NCBI GenBank assembly: GCA_026785645.1
Contig: JAJAZM010000060.1
Coordinates: forward strand, 1 to 5,257
Direction of reading: 5' to 3'
DNA length: 5,257 nucleotides
From: Sphingomonas bacterium
GTDB taxonomy: Bacteria > Pseudomonadota > Alphaproteobacteria > Sphingomonadales > Sphingomonadaceae
Shown here: one piece after another, positions 1-5,257 of the stretch
Layout of the letters: the number at the start of each line of letters is the position of its first letter
Numbering within the stretch: position 1 is the stretch's first letter
Made by a program: the position numbers and the translations under genes
Notes under the pieces: model-generated
What the model saw: the letters and a program-made list of their open reading frames with translations, nothing else
Told to the model about the DNA's origin: nothing
Databases searched by the model: none

Positions 1-3
1 CAC

Positions 4-8
4 AGGTG
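4..8 (+). promoter_or_regulatory. Ribosome binding site of rpmF
   Basis: AGGTG matches the anti-Shine-Dalgarno end of 16S rRNA and lies five bases before the ATG of rpmF, an ordinary spacing. It supports the chosen start. The promoter of this gene, if it has one of its own, lies left of the window. Confidence 0.6.
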
Positions 9-13
9 CCGCG

Positions 14-193
14 ATGGCCGTTCCCAAAAGAAAAACTTCGCCTTCGAAGCGCAACATGCGCCGCAGCCATCATGCGCTGAGCCCGGCCAGCTTCCAGGAA
101 TGCCCGAATTGCGGCGAACTCAAGCGGCCGCACAATCTGTGTTCCGCCTGCGGCCATTATAACGGCCGCGAGATCATCTCGACCGAAGCCTGA
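14..193 (+). CDS. rpmF: 50S ribosomal protein L32 (bL32), zinc-binding form
   Basis: Encodes a 59-residue structural protein of the large ribosomal subunit. The start MAVPKRKTSPSKRNMRRSHH is the hallmark basic N-terminus of bL32, which threads into rRNA. It is followed by a zinc ribbon with cysteine pairs CPNC (residues 30 and 33) and CSAC (43 and 46), so this is the cysteine-containing form rather than the cysteine-free paralogue some bacteria use under zinc starvation. Length is normal for the family. The ATG is preceded by AGGTG at a good distance. The gene ends 20 bases before plsX on the same strand; rpmF-plsX-fabH is a widely conserved bacterial arrangement, so co-transcription is likely. 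Identity is secure from N-terminus, cysteines and context together. Confidence 0.96.
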   Translation: MAVPKRKTSPSKRNMRRSHHALSPASFQECPNCGELKRPHNLCSACGHYNGREIISTEA

Positions 194-213
194 GCGGTCG
201 AGGGCCGAAGGCC

Positions 214-303
214 GTGACCACCCGCCCGCGAATCGCCGTTGCCGCCATGGCCAGGGCCGTGAGCAAAAGCCCGCGAATCGCGATCGACGCGATGGGTGGC
301 GAT
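214..303 (+). repeat. Degenerate 45-base tandem duplication at the plsX start
   Basis: Bases 214-258 and 259-303 align without gaps, each beginning with GTG. They share an exact 12-base core CCCGCGAATCGC (225-236 and 270-281) and agree at about 30 of 45 positions by eye, with 27 of the first 36. The encoded peptides are alike: PRIAVAAMA then PRIAIDAMG. The unit is 15 codons, so the reading frame is kept. This looks like an old in-frame duplication of the gene start, of which the second copy holds the conserved PlsX motif. Chance similarity in GC-rich coding DNA remains possible. Confidence 0.5.
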
Positions 304-1308
304 ATCGGACCGGCAACAATCGTCGCCGGAATGGCAGTTGCGCGCCGCAAGAACATCGCGCTCCAGTTCGAGCTGTATGGCGATCGATCGCTGATCACGC
401 CCGAACTGGCCAAGCATGACGGCCTCGCCGATGTGGTCAATGTCCACCATACCACCGACTTCATCGAGGGCAGCGAAAAGCCCAGCCAGGCGATCCGCCG
501 CGCCAAGACCACATCGATGGGCATGGCGATCAATGCGGTCAAGGAAGGCCGCGCCGACGCCGCCTTGTCGGCCGGCAATACCGGCGCGCTGATGGCGATG
601 GCCAAGCTCGCGCTGCGCACCATGCCGGGGATCGACCGGCCCGCGCTCGCCGCCTTGCTGCCGACCCTGGGCGACAATGACCTGGTCATGCTCGACCTCG
701 GCGCCAACACCGAATGCGACGCCCAGAACCTCGTCCAGTTTGCGGTGATGGGGGCGGCTTATGCCCGCACCGCGCTGTCGATCGACAAGCCGCGGGTCAA
801 ATTGCTCAACATCGGCACCGAGGAATTGAAGGGCACCGGCGAATTGAAGGAAGCCGCCGCCTTGCTCCGCGAAGCCGATTATCTGCCGTTCAGCTTCACC
901 GGCTTCACCGAGGGCGACCAATTGTCGCGCGGCGCGGTCGATGTAGTGGTCACCGACGGTTTCTCGGGCAATATCGCCCTGAAGACCGCCGAAGGCACCG
1001 CGCGTTTCGTCACCGATTTGCTGCGCCGCGCCTTTACCAGTTCGCTTCGATCGAAGGCCGGTTTCGCTTTGTCCAAACCCGCCTTGCACATGCTCAAGGT
1101 CCATCTCGACCCCAATAATCACAATGGCGCGGTGTTCCTCGGGCTGAACGGGCTGGTGGTGAAGAGCCACGGCAGCGCGACCCCCAGGGGAGTCGCCAAT
1201 GCAATCGGCGTCACCGCGCGGATGATTGCCAACGACATCACCCGCAAGATCGGCGACGATCTCGACAATTTCCGCGCCCACGCGTTCAGCAACGAGACTG
1301 CTGAATGA
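214..1308 (+). CDS. plsX: Phosphate acyltransferase PlsX (acyl-ACP:phosphate transacylase)
   Basis: PlsX converts long-chain acyl-ACP and inorganic phosphate to acyl-phosphate, the acyl donor for PlsY in making lysophosphatidic acid; it is a soluble, membrane-associated enzyme. From the GTG at 214 the protein has 364 residues. Family signatures in order are AMGGD (26-30), SAGNTGA (119-125), LDLGANTECD (160-169), LLNIGTEELKG (197-207), VVVTDGFSGN (244-253) and GLNGLVVKSHGSA (310-322). GAGGG at 200-204 sits nine bases before GTG 214 and favours this start. However, family members usually begin only a few residues before the IAIDAMGGD stretch, which fits a second in-frame GTG at 259 (349 residues, starting MSKSPRIAIDAMGGD). 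ATG 247 is a third option with no visible ribosome site. The first 15 codons resemble the next 15 and may be a duplicated start region. The stop overlaps the fabH start, implying translational coupling. Function is secure; the exact start is not. Confidence 0.95.
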   Translation: MTTRPRIAVAAMARAVSKSPRIAIDAMGGDIGPATIVAGMAVARRKNIALQFELYGDRSLITPELAKHDGLADVVNVHHTTDFIEGSEKPSQAIRRAKTTSMGMAINAVKEGRADAALSAGNTGALMAMAKLALRTMPGIDRPALAALLPTLGDNDLVMLDLGANTECDAQNLVQFAVMGAAYARTALSIDKPRVKLLNIGTEELKGTGELKEAAALLREADYLPFSFTGFTEGDQLSRGAVDVVVTDGFSGNIALKTAEGTARFVTDLLRRAFTSSLRSKAGFALSKPALHMLKVHLDPNNHNGAVFLGLNGLVVKSHGSATPRGVANAIGVTARMIANDITRKIGDDLDNFRAHAFSNETAE

Positions 1309-2264
1309 CTCGCCGATCGGTCATCGCCGGGGTCGGGTCGGCCTTGCCGAAGCGCTGCGTCACCAATGCTGAACTGGCCGAGACAGTCGACACGACCGAC
1401 GAATGGATCGTCGAGCGGACCGGGATCCGCAGCCGCTATATCGCCGATGCCAGCGAGACCACCGCGAGCCTCGCCACCGACGCCTGCCGCCGCGCGCTCG
1501 CCCATGCCGGGATCGATGCCAGCCAGGTCGGGCTGATCGTGCTTGCCACCGCGACCCCCGACCAGACCTTCCCGTCGTCGGCAACCAAGGTCCAGGCGGC
1601 GCTCGGCATCAACGATTGCATCGCGTTCGACGTCCATGCGGTGTGCACCGGCTTCCTCTACGCGCTTAGCGTCGCCGATTCGATGCTCCAGTCGGGCGCG
1701 GCCGACACTGCCTTGGTGATCGGTGCCGAGACCTTCAGCCGGATCCTCGACTGGGACGATCGCGGCACCTGCGTATTATTCGGCGACGGCGCCGGTGCGC
1801 TGGTCCTTCGGGCCGAAGATGGCGAGCGAGGGATCCTCGCGACTCGGCTCCACGCCGACGGTCGCCACAACGACTTGCTCTATGTCGATGGCGGTCCATC
1901 GACCACCGGAACGGTCGGCAAATTGCGCATGAAGGGCCGCGAAGTGTTTCGCCACGCGGTCAAGAACCTCGCCGATGTGCTCAACGAAGTGCTCGCTGCG
2001 GCGGACCTGACATCGGCCGATGTCGATTGGGTCGTCCCGCACCAGGCCAATGCGCGGATCCTCGATGCCACCGCCAAGAAGCTGGGTTTGCCGCCGGAAA
2101 AGGTGGTCGTCACGGTCGATCGCCACGCCAATACGTCCGCCGCGTCGGTGCCCTTGGCGCTCGATACCGCGGTCCGCGATGGCCGGATCAAGCGCGGCGA
2201 TCTGATCGTGCTCGAGGCGATGGGCGGCGGATTTACCTGGGGCGCAGCGGTCGTACGTTATTAA
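1305..2264 (+). CDS. fabH: Beta-ketoacyl-ACP synthase III (FabH)
   Basis: FabH condenses an acyl-CoA primer, normally acetyl-CoA, with malonyl-ACP to start each fatty-acid chain in the cytosolic type II pathway. The 319-residue protein is of standard length. The catalytic triad is intact: nucleophile Cys114 in HAVCTGF, His246 in VPHQANARI and Asn276 in HANTSAAS. These match Cys112, His244 and Asn274 of the E. coli enzyme with a constant offset of two. Other family marks are DEWIVERTGIRSR (32-44), VLFGDGAGALVL (157-168) and the C-terminal EAMGGGFTWGAAVVRY. The ATG overlaps the plsX stop as ATGA and has no strong ribosome site of its own, so translation is probably coupled to plsX. The gene sits beside plsX, which uses the long-chain acyl-ACP that FabH-initiated synthesis supplies. 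Primer preference cannot be read from the sequence by eye. Confidence 0.96.
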   Translation: MTRRSVIAGVGSALPKRCVTNAELAETVDTTDEWIVERTGIRSRYIADASETTASLATDACRRALAHAGIDASQVGLIVLATATPDQTFPSSATKVQAALGINDCIAFDVHAVCTGFLYALSVADSMLQSGAADTALVIGAETFSRILDWDDRGTCVLFGDGAGALVLRAEDGERGILATRLHADGRHNDLLYVDGGPSTTGTVGKLRMKGREVFRHAVKNLADVLNEVLAAADLTSADVDWVVPHQANARILDATAKKLGLPPEKVVVTVDRHANTSAASVPLALDTAVRDGRIKRGDLIVLEAMGGGFTWGAAVVRY

Positions 2265-2357
2265 CAACCTTGCGACTCGTTCGGATTGCCGTCGCGCATG
2301 TTTTTGGTTACGCTGCGAAATGCCGGGCTGGGACGCCCGCACTTCGAGGGGATAACA
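2265..2357 (+). promoter_or_regulatory. fabH-ihfA intergenic region with a weak promoter candidate
   Basis: These 93 bases are the only real gap in the gene row and the most likely place for a promoter of ihfA. The best sigma-70-like pair I see is TTGCCG (2286-2291) and TACGCT (2309-2314) with a 17-base spacer, a poor match to consensus. A short hairpin, CGGGC (2324-2328) with GCCCG (2335-2339) around a six-base loop, lies just before the ihfA ribosome site. It has no U-tract after it, so it is not a convincing terminator. A TTG-started extension of the ihfA frame passes through here (from 2286) but is not needed. Confidence 0.25.
2346..2351 (+). promoter_or_regulatory. Strong ribosome binding site deciding the ihfA start
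   Basis: GAGGGG lies six bases before ATG 2358 and is the strongest Shine-Dalgarno match among the plus-strand genes here. It argues for starting ihfA at 2358 rather than at ATG 2397, whose upstream sequence holds only a weak GATGGG at 2385-2390. Confidence 0.6.
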
Positions 2358-2681
2358 ATGGCGGATGCGGGTATCGCTCGACACGATGGGCTTCACATGG
2401 CGACGCTGACCAGGGCCGATTTGTCGGACATCGTCCATCGCAAACTCGGCCTGTCGCGCGCCGAAAGCGCAAGCATGGTCGAGCGCATGCTATATCACCT
2501 GTGCCACTCGCTGGCCGAGGGCAAGAATGTCAAGATTTCGGGCTTCGGAAGCTTCATCCTGCGCGACAAGGGCGAGCGCGTCGGGCGCAATCCCAAGACC
2601 GGGATCGAAGTGCCGATTGCGCCGCGCCGGGTGATGACCTTCCGCGCCAGCCAGATCATGCGCGACAAGGTTGCTAAGTAG
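2358..2681 (+). CDS. ihfA: Integration host factor subunit alpha
   Basis: A DNA-bending nucleoid protein of the HU/IHF family that pairs with IHF-beta (encoded elsewhere) and bends DNA sharply at specific sites in recombination, replication and transcription. The 107-residue product carries the full fold: helical dimerisation part from LTRADLSDIVHRKLGLS (17-33), the turn VKISGFGSF (58-66), and the DNA-embracing arm RVGRNPKTG (74-82), whose Pro79 corresponds to the proline that intercalates between base pairs. The RDKGERVGRNPKTG stretch and PRRVMTFR (89-96) fit the alpha subunit better than HU or IHF-beta. The usual family start corresponds to Met14 here (ATG 2397, 94 residues). The start at 2358 is chosen for its GAGGGG ribosome site and adds a 13-residue N-terminal tail rich in charged and small residues. 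The stop lies four bases before the merR start, so both are probably read together. Confidence 0.93.
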   Translation: MADAGIARHDGLHMATLTRADLSDIVHRKLGLSRAESASMVERMLYHLCHSLAEGKNVKISGFGSFILRDKGERVGRNPKTGIEVPIAPRRVMTFRASQIMRDKVAK

Positions 2682-2685
2682 CGAC

Positions 2686-3114
2686 GTGACCTCGGCCAAG
2701 GATCCGGGCGCGTTCAAGACGATCGGCGAATTGTCGGAAGAGCTTGGTGTCGCCCAGCATATCCTGCGCTACTGGGAATCGAAATTCCCGCAGTTGAAGC
2801 CGCTCCAGCGCGCCGGCAACCGCCGTTACTACCGTCCCGCCGACGCCGATCTCGCGCGGCGCATCAAGGATCTGCTGGCCAACCATGGTTACACCATCCG
2901 CGGGGTACAGAAATTGCTCGGCGCAAAGGGCGAGGCCGCGCCTGCGCCTGAAGCGCCCGCGATCCCGATGACCGGCTACCCGCTGGAGGCCCAGCCGCTA
3001 CAGGTTCAGCCGCTGCAGGTTCGGCCCGAGACCCCCGCCGTCCCCGCCTCAGCGGTCGATTTCGAACGGCTGGTCGGCCTGCGCGATAAATTGGTCGCCG
3101 CGCTCGGCGAATAA
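2686..3114 (+). CDS. MerR-family transcriptional regulator
   Basis: A small DNA-binding regulator of 142 residues. The N-terminal winged helix-turn-helix covers residues 10-80: FKTIGELSEELGV (helix-turn-helix), HILRYWESKFPQL (the arginine-tyrosine-tryptophan segment typical of MerR) and the wing AGNRRYYRP (43-51), then LLANHGYTIRGVQKLL. After residue 80 comes an alanine- and proline-rich linker with a small PLQV repeat, and a short C-terminal helix (about 123-142) that may serve dimerisation. No cysteine-based metal site or ligand domain is seen, so its inducer and targets are unknown. GTG 2686 was chosen because it lies just past the ihfA stop; an in-frame TTG at 2671 would add five residues and overlap ihfA. 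Neither has a good ribosome site, suggesting coupling to ihfA. A MerR gene following ihfA is, as I recall, common in alphaproteobacteria. Its 3' end overlaps the opposing helicase gene. Confidence 0.88.
   Translation: MTSAKDPGAFKTIGELSEELGVAQHILRYWESKFPQLKPLQRAGNRRYYRPADADLARRIKDLLANHGYTIRGVQKLLGAKGEAAPAPEAPAIPMTGYPLEAQPLQVQPLQVRPETPAVPASAVDFERLVGLRDKLVAALGE
2992..3021 (+). repeat. Two tandem 15-base units in the MerR linker
   Basis: CAGCCGCTACAGGTT (2992-3006) is followed directly by CAGCCGCTGCAGGTT (3007-3021), with one silent difference. A more diverged unit may precede at 2977-2991. They encode the pentapeptide QPLQV twice, after a related YPLEA, in the linker between the DNA-binding and C-terminal helices. 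It is probably a slippage product in a poorly constrained region. Confidence 0.75.
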
Positions 3115-5257
3115 GCGGCTCCGGACCCGCGCCAGCGCGACATCGAGCGACACCCGCGATACCTGCACTTCGGGCGGAAACGCGCTTAGTAGCCGCGACG
3201 GGAAGGCGCTCGACAGCATCACGAACAAGCCCTTGTCGCCATCGCGCCGGATGAGCCGCCCGAACGCCTGGGCCAGCTTCGCCTTGACCATCCGGTCGTC
3301 ATAAGCCGAGCCGCCATTGGCCATCCGCCGCGCCGCATGAAGCACCGTCGGGCGCGGCCACGGCACGCGTTCCATCACCACCAGCCGAAGCGAATCGCCC
3401 GGCACATCGACCCCGTCGCGCAATGCATCGGTGCCGAGCAGCGACGCCTTGGGATCGTCGCGGAAGATGTCGACCAAGGTGCCGGTATCGATCGCGTCGA
3501 CATGCTGGGCGAGCAATGGCAGGCCCGCCCGCGCCAGACGATCCGCAATCCGCGCATGGACCGCGCGCAGCCGCTGGATGGCGGTGAACAGCCCAAGCGT
3601 CCCGCCCCCCGCCGCCTCGATCATCCGGGCATAGGCCCCCGACAGCGCCGCAATGTCCCCGCGCGGCAAATCGGTGACGATCAGCACCTCGGCGGCGGCG
3701 GCGTAATCGAACGGGCTTTCCGCCTCGAAATGCGCCGTCGGGCCGGGCAGATGGAGCGCCCCGGTGCGCGCCTCGGCGCTTGGCCAGCCCTCGCCGCCGC
3801 GCAACGTCGCCGAGGTCACCAGCACGCCATGCGCGGGTTCGAGCACAGCCTTGGCGAACGGCCGCGTCGGGTCGAGCCAGTGGCGGCGCAGGCCGACATC
3901 ATATTCGCGCCCCTCGACCCGGTCGATCGCCAGCCAGTCGACGAAATCGGGATCGACCGCGCCGCCGATCCTTGCCAGCAGCGCAATCCACGCGGCCAGC
4001 GTATCGCGCCGCCAGCTCAAGCCATTGATCGCACCATCGACCCGCGCGCGCGCCTGCGAGTCGAGCCAATCGGGCGCGTCCTCGAGGATTGCTTCCAATC
4101 GCCGGGCGAGCGCGGCAAGCGGTTTGGCCAGCGACTCGAGCGCTTCCATCGCCGCCGCTGCAGCGTCGATCAGGGCCCCATCGGGATCGGCCAATTCGGT
4201 CTCGAGCCCATAGCCGGCTTCCTGCGCCTTCGACCGCGCATAGACCGTGCCCCGCACTTGATGGAGCAATCGCTCGACCGGGCCGAACGGATCGCCCTCG
4301 GAAAGCCGCGCGATCCACCCGTCGGACGGCAGGAAGCGCGCTGCCTCGACCGCCGCATCGAGCGCCTGGTTACCCGCCTCGTCATAGCTTGCGACATCGA
4401 GCAGCCGCGCGGCAAGACCCCGCCGCCGCCCGCGCGATTTCCCCTCGGGCCCGACGATCCAGCGCCGCATCTCGATCGCTTCTGCGCCAGTCAGCGCCAC
4501 CGAAAAGGTCGAATCGGCGGCATCGAACAGATGATGGCCCTCGTCGAACAATATCCGCGTCGGCGCATCGGGCCGCCCGCGCGCGGCGTTGACCATCACC
4601 AACGCATGGTTGGCGATGACGATGTCGGCCTCGCGCCCCGCCCGCTCGGCGCGCTCGATGAAGCATTTTCGATAGTGCGGGCAGCCGGCATAGACGCATT
4701 CGCCGCGCCGGTCGGTCAAGGCCGCCGCCCCGGCGCGGCGGAACAGGCTCGGCAGCCAGCCGGGCAGGTCGCCGCCGACCATGTCGCCATCCTTGCTATA
4801 CGCCGCCCAGCGCCCGACGAGATGCGCCAAGATCGCCGCGCGCCCCGCAAACGCGCCTTGCATCGCATCCTCCAGATTGAGCAGACAAAGGTAATTCTCG
4901 CGCCCCTTGCGGATGACGATCTTCGCCTTCCGGGTCGCTTCGTCGGGGAACAGCTTATGCCCCTCGGCGTCCAACTGGCGTTGCAGCGCCTTGGTGAAGG
5001 TCGACACCCACACTGTTCCCCCGGCGCGGTCGGACCACAAAGCCGCGGGGGCGAGATAGCCCAAGGTCTTGCCGATCCCGGTGCCGGCTTCGGCGAGCAG
5101 CATGTTGGGCTCGCCGACGGCGCGGCGCGCGGCAAACAATTTCGCGGTCTCGGCGGCCATCGCCCGCTGACCAAGGCGCGGTTCGGCATTGTCGCCGGTC
5201 AGTTCGGCCAGCTTGGCTTCCGCAGCGGGCCCGGAAATGGTCACGGTTCGCGGCGGC
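3049..5257 (-). CDS. DinG/YoaA-type ATP-dependent DNA helicase with iron-sulfur cluster, 5' end open
   Basis: A superfamily 2, XPD-like helicase that should unwind DNA 5' to 3' using ATP, likely in repair or in clearing odd DNA structures. Numbering from an in-frame GTG at 5244 (731 residues), motifs are: Walker A AEAGTGIGKT (51-60), motif Ia STFTKALQRQL (81-91), four cysteines at 120, 183, 188 and 194 fitting a 4Fe-4S cluster, motif II DEGH (234-237, where DEAH is usual), motif III VTSATL (476-481), motif V GTDALRDGVDVPG (604-616) and motif VI QAFGRLIRR (659-667). The last three cysteine spacings equal those of E. coli DinG (194, 199, 205). The frame stays open from 5244 to the window edge (encoding ...PPRT), GTG 5244 has no ribosome site, and no start in this stretch is convincing, so the true N-terminus probably lies outside. 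The 3' end runs 66 bases into merR. It could be called DinG or YoaA-like; the family is secure, the subgroup is not. Confidence 0.92.
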   Translation of the reverse strand, partial: PPRTVTISGPAAEAKLAELTGDNAEPRLGQRAMAAETAKLFAARRAVGEPNMLLAEAGTGIGKTLGYLAPAALWSDRAGGTVWVSTFTKALQRQLDAEGHKLFPDEATRKAKIVIRKGRENYLCLLNLEDAMQGAFAGRAAILAHLVGRWAAYSKDGDMVGGDLPGWLPSLFRRAGAAALTDRRGECVYAGCPHYRKCFIERAERAGREADIVIANHALVMVNAARGRPDAPTRILFDEGHHLFDAADSTFSVALTGAEAIEMRRWIVGPEGKSRGRRRGLAARLLDVASYDEAGNQALDAAVEAARFLPSDGWIARLSEGDPFGPVERLLHQVRGTVYARSKAQEAGYGLETELADPDGALIDAAAAAMEALESLAKPLAALARRLEAILEDAPDWLDSQARARVDGAINGLSWRRDTLAAWIALLARIGGAVDPDFVDWLAIDRVEGREYDVGLRRHWLDPTRPFAKAVLEPAHGVLVTSATLRGGEGWPSAEARTGALHLPGPTAHFEAESPFDYAAAAEVLIVTDLPRGDIAALSGAYARMIEAAGGGTLGLFTAIQRLRAVHARIADRLARAGLPLLAQHVDAIDTGTLVDIFRDDPKASLLGTDALRDGVDVPGDSLRLVVMERVPWPRPTVLHAARRMANGGSAYDDRMVKAKLAQAFGRLIRRDGDKGLFVMLSSAFPSRLLSAFPPEVQVSRVSLDVALARVRSRLFAERGDQFIAQADQPFEIDR

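Noticed and set aside
157..1281. A 374-codon open frame on the minus strand opposite plsX
   Set aside because: It lies antisense to a gene with clear PlsX motifs. Its translation is a biased mix of Gly, Arg, Ala, Asp, Gln and His with no recognisable domain, as expected for the reverse of GC-rich coding DNA.
2324..2339. A terminator hairpin between fabH and ihfA
   Set aside because: The stem is only five base pairs and no run of T follows; it sits next to the ihfA ribosome site, so at most it affects translation.
2286..2357. A longer ihfA starting at TTG 2286
   Set aside because: It has no ribosome site, the added residues do not resemble IHF, and ATG 2358 has a strong site.
1776..2438. A 220-codon open frame on the minus strand across the fabH-ihfA junction
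   Set aside because: It covers the end of fabH, the gap and the start of ihfA, has no domain I recognise, and its composition is that of an antisense shadow.
3115..3140. A terminator just after the merR stop
   Set aside because: Only short GC-rich stems can be drawn, there is no T-run, and the bases are coding sequence of the opposing helicase gene.
1..5257. A new defence, mobile or secondary-metabolism system
   Set aside because: Every gene belongs to a known housekeeping or repair family in a familiar order. I see no transposase, integrase, CRISPR repeats, toxin-antitoxin pair or tRNA-linked attachment site.

Overview
The window is a compact, GC-rich stretch of bacterial chromosome holding five same-strand housekeeping genes and one convergent helicase gene. 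Protein character (PlsX, FabH, IHF-alpha, a C-terminally extended MerR regulator and a DinG-like helicase) and the order rpmF-plsX-fabH-ihfA-merR point to an alphaproteobacterium, most likely of the Sphingomonadales. The taxonomic call is an inference from remembered family sequences and gene order, not from a search.

Layout: rpmF (14-193, ribosomal protein L32) is followed after 20 bases by plsX (214-1308, acyl-ACP:phosphate acyltransferase). fabH (1305-2264, ketoacyl-ACP synthase III) starts inside the end of plsX with an ATGA overlap. A 93-base gap (2265-2357), the only notable non-coding stretch, precedes ihfA (2358-2681, IHF alpha subunit). A MerR-family regulator (2686-3114) follows almost without spacing. 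On the minus strand a large DinG/XPD-like iron-sulfur helicase (3049-5257) converges on the MerR gene, overlaps its last 66 bases, and appears to run off the right edge of the window.

How it fits together: rpmF-plsX-fabH looks like one transcription unit joining a ribosomal protein to the first steps of phospholipid and fatty-acid synthesis. PlsX draws long-chain acyl-ACP into phosphatidic acid synthesis and FabH starts new acyl chains. ihfA and merR may be read from the same transcript or from a weak promoter in the 93-base gap. The helicase is a separate DNA-repair-type gene.

I found no mobile element, CRISPR array, RNA gene, toxin-antitoxin pair or clear new system. The points worth a second look are small: an apparent in-frame duplication of the plsX start region, an N-terminally extended IHF-alpha start backed by a strong ribosome binding site, a codon-register-aligned antisense overlap of two coding ends, and variant motifs in the helicase.
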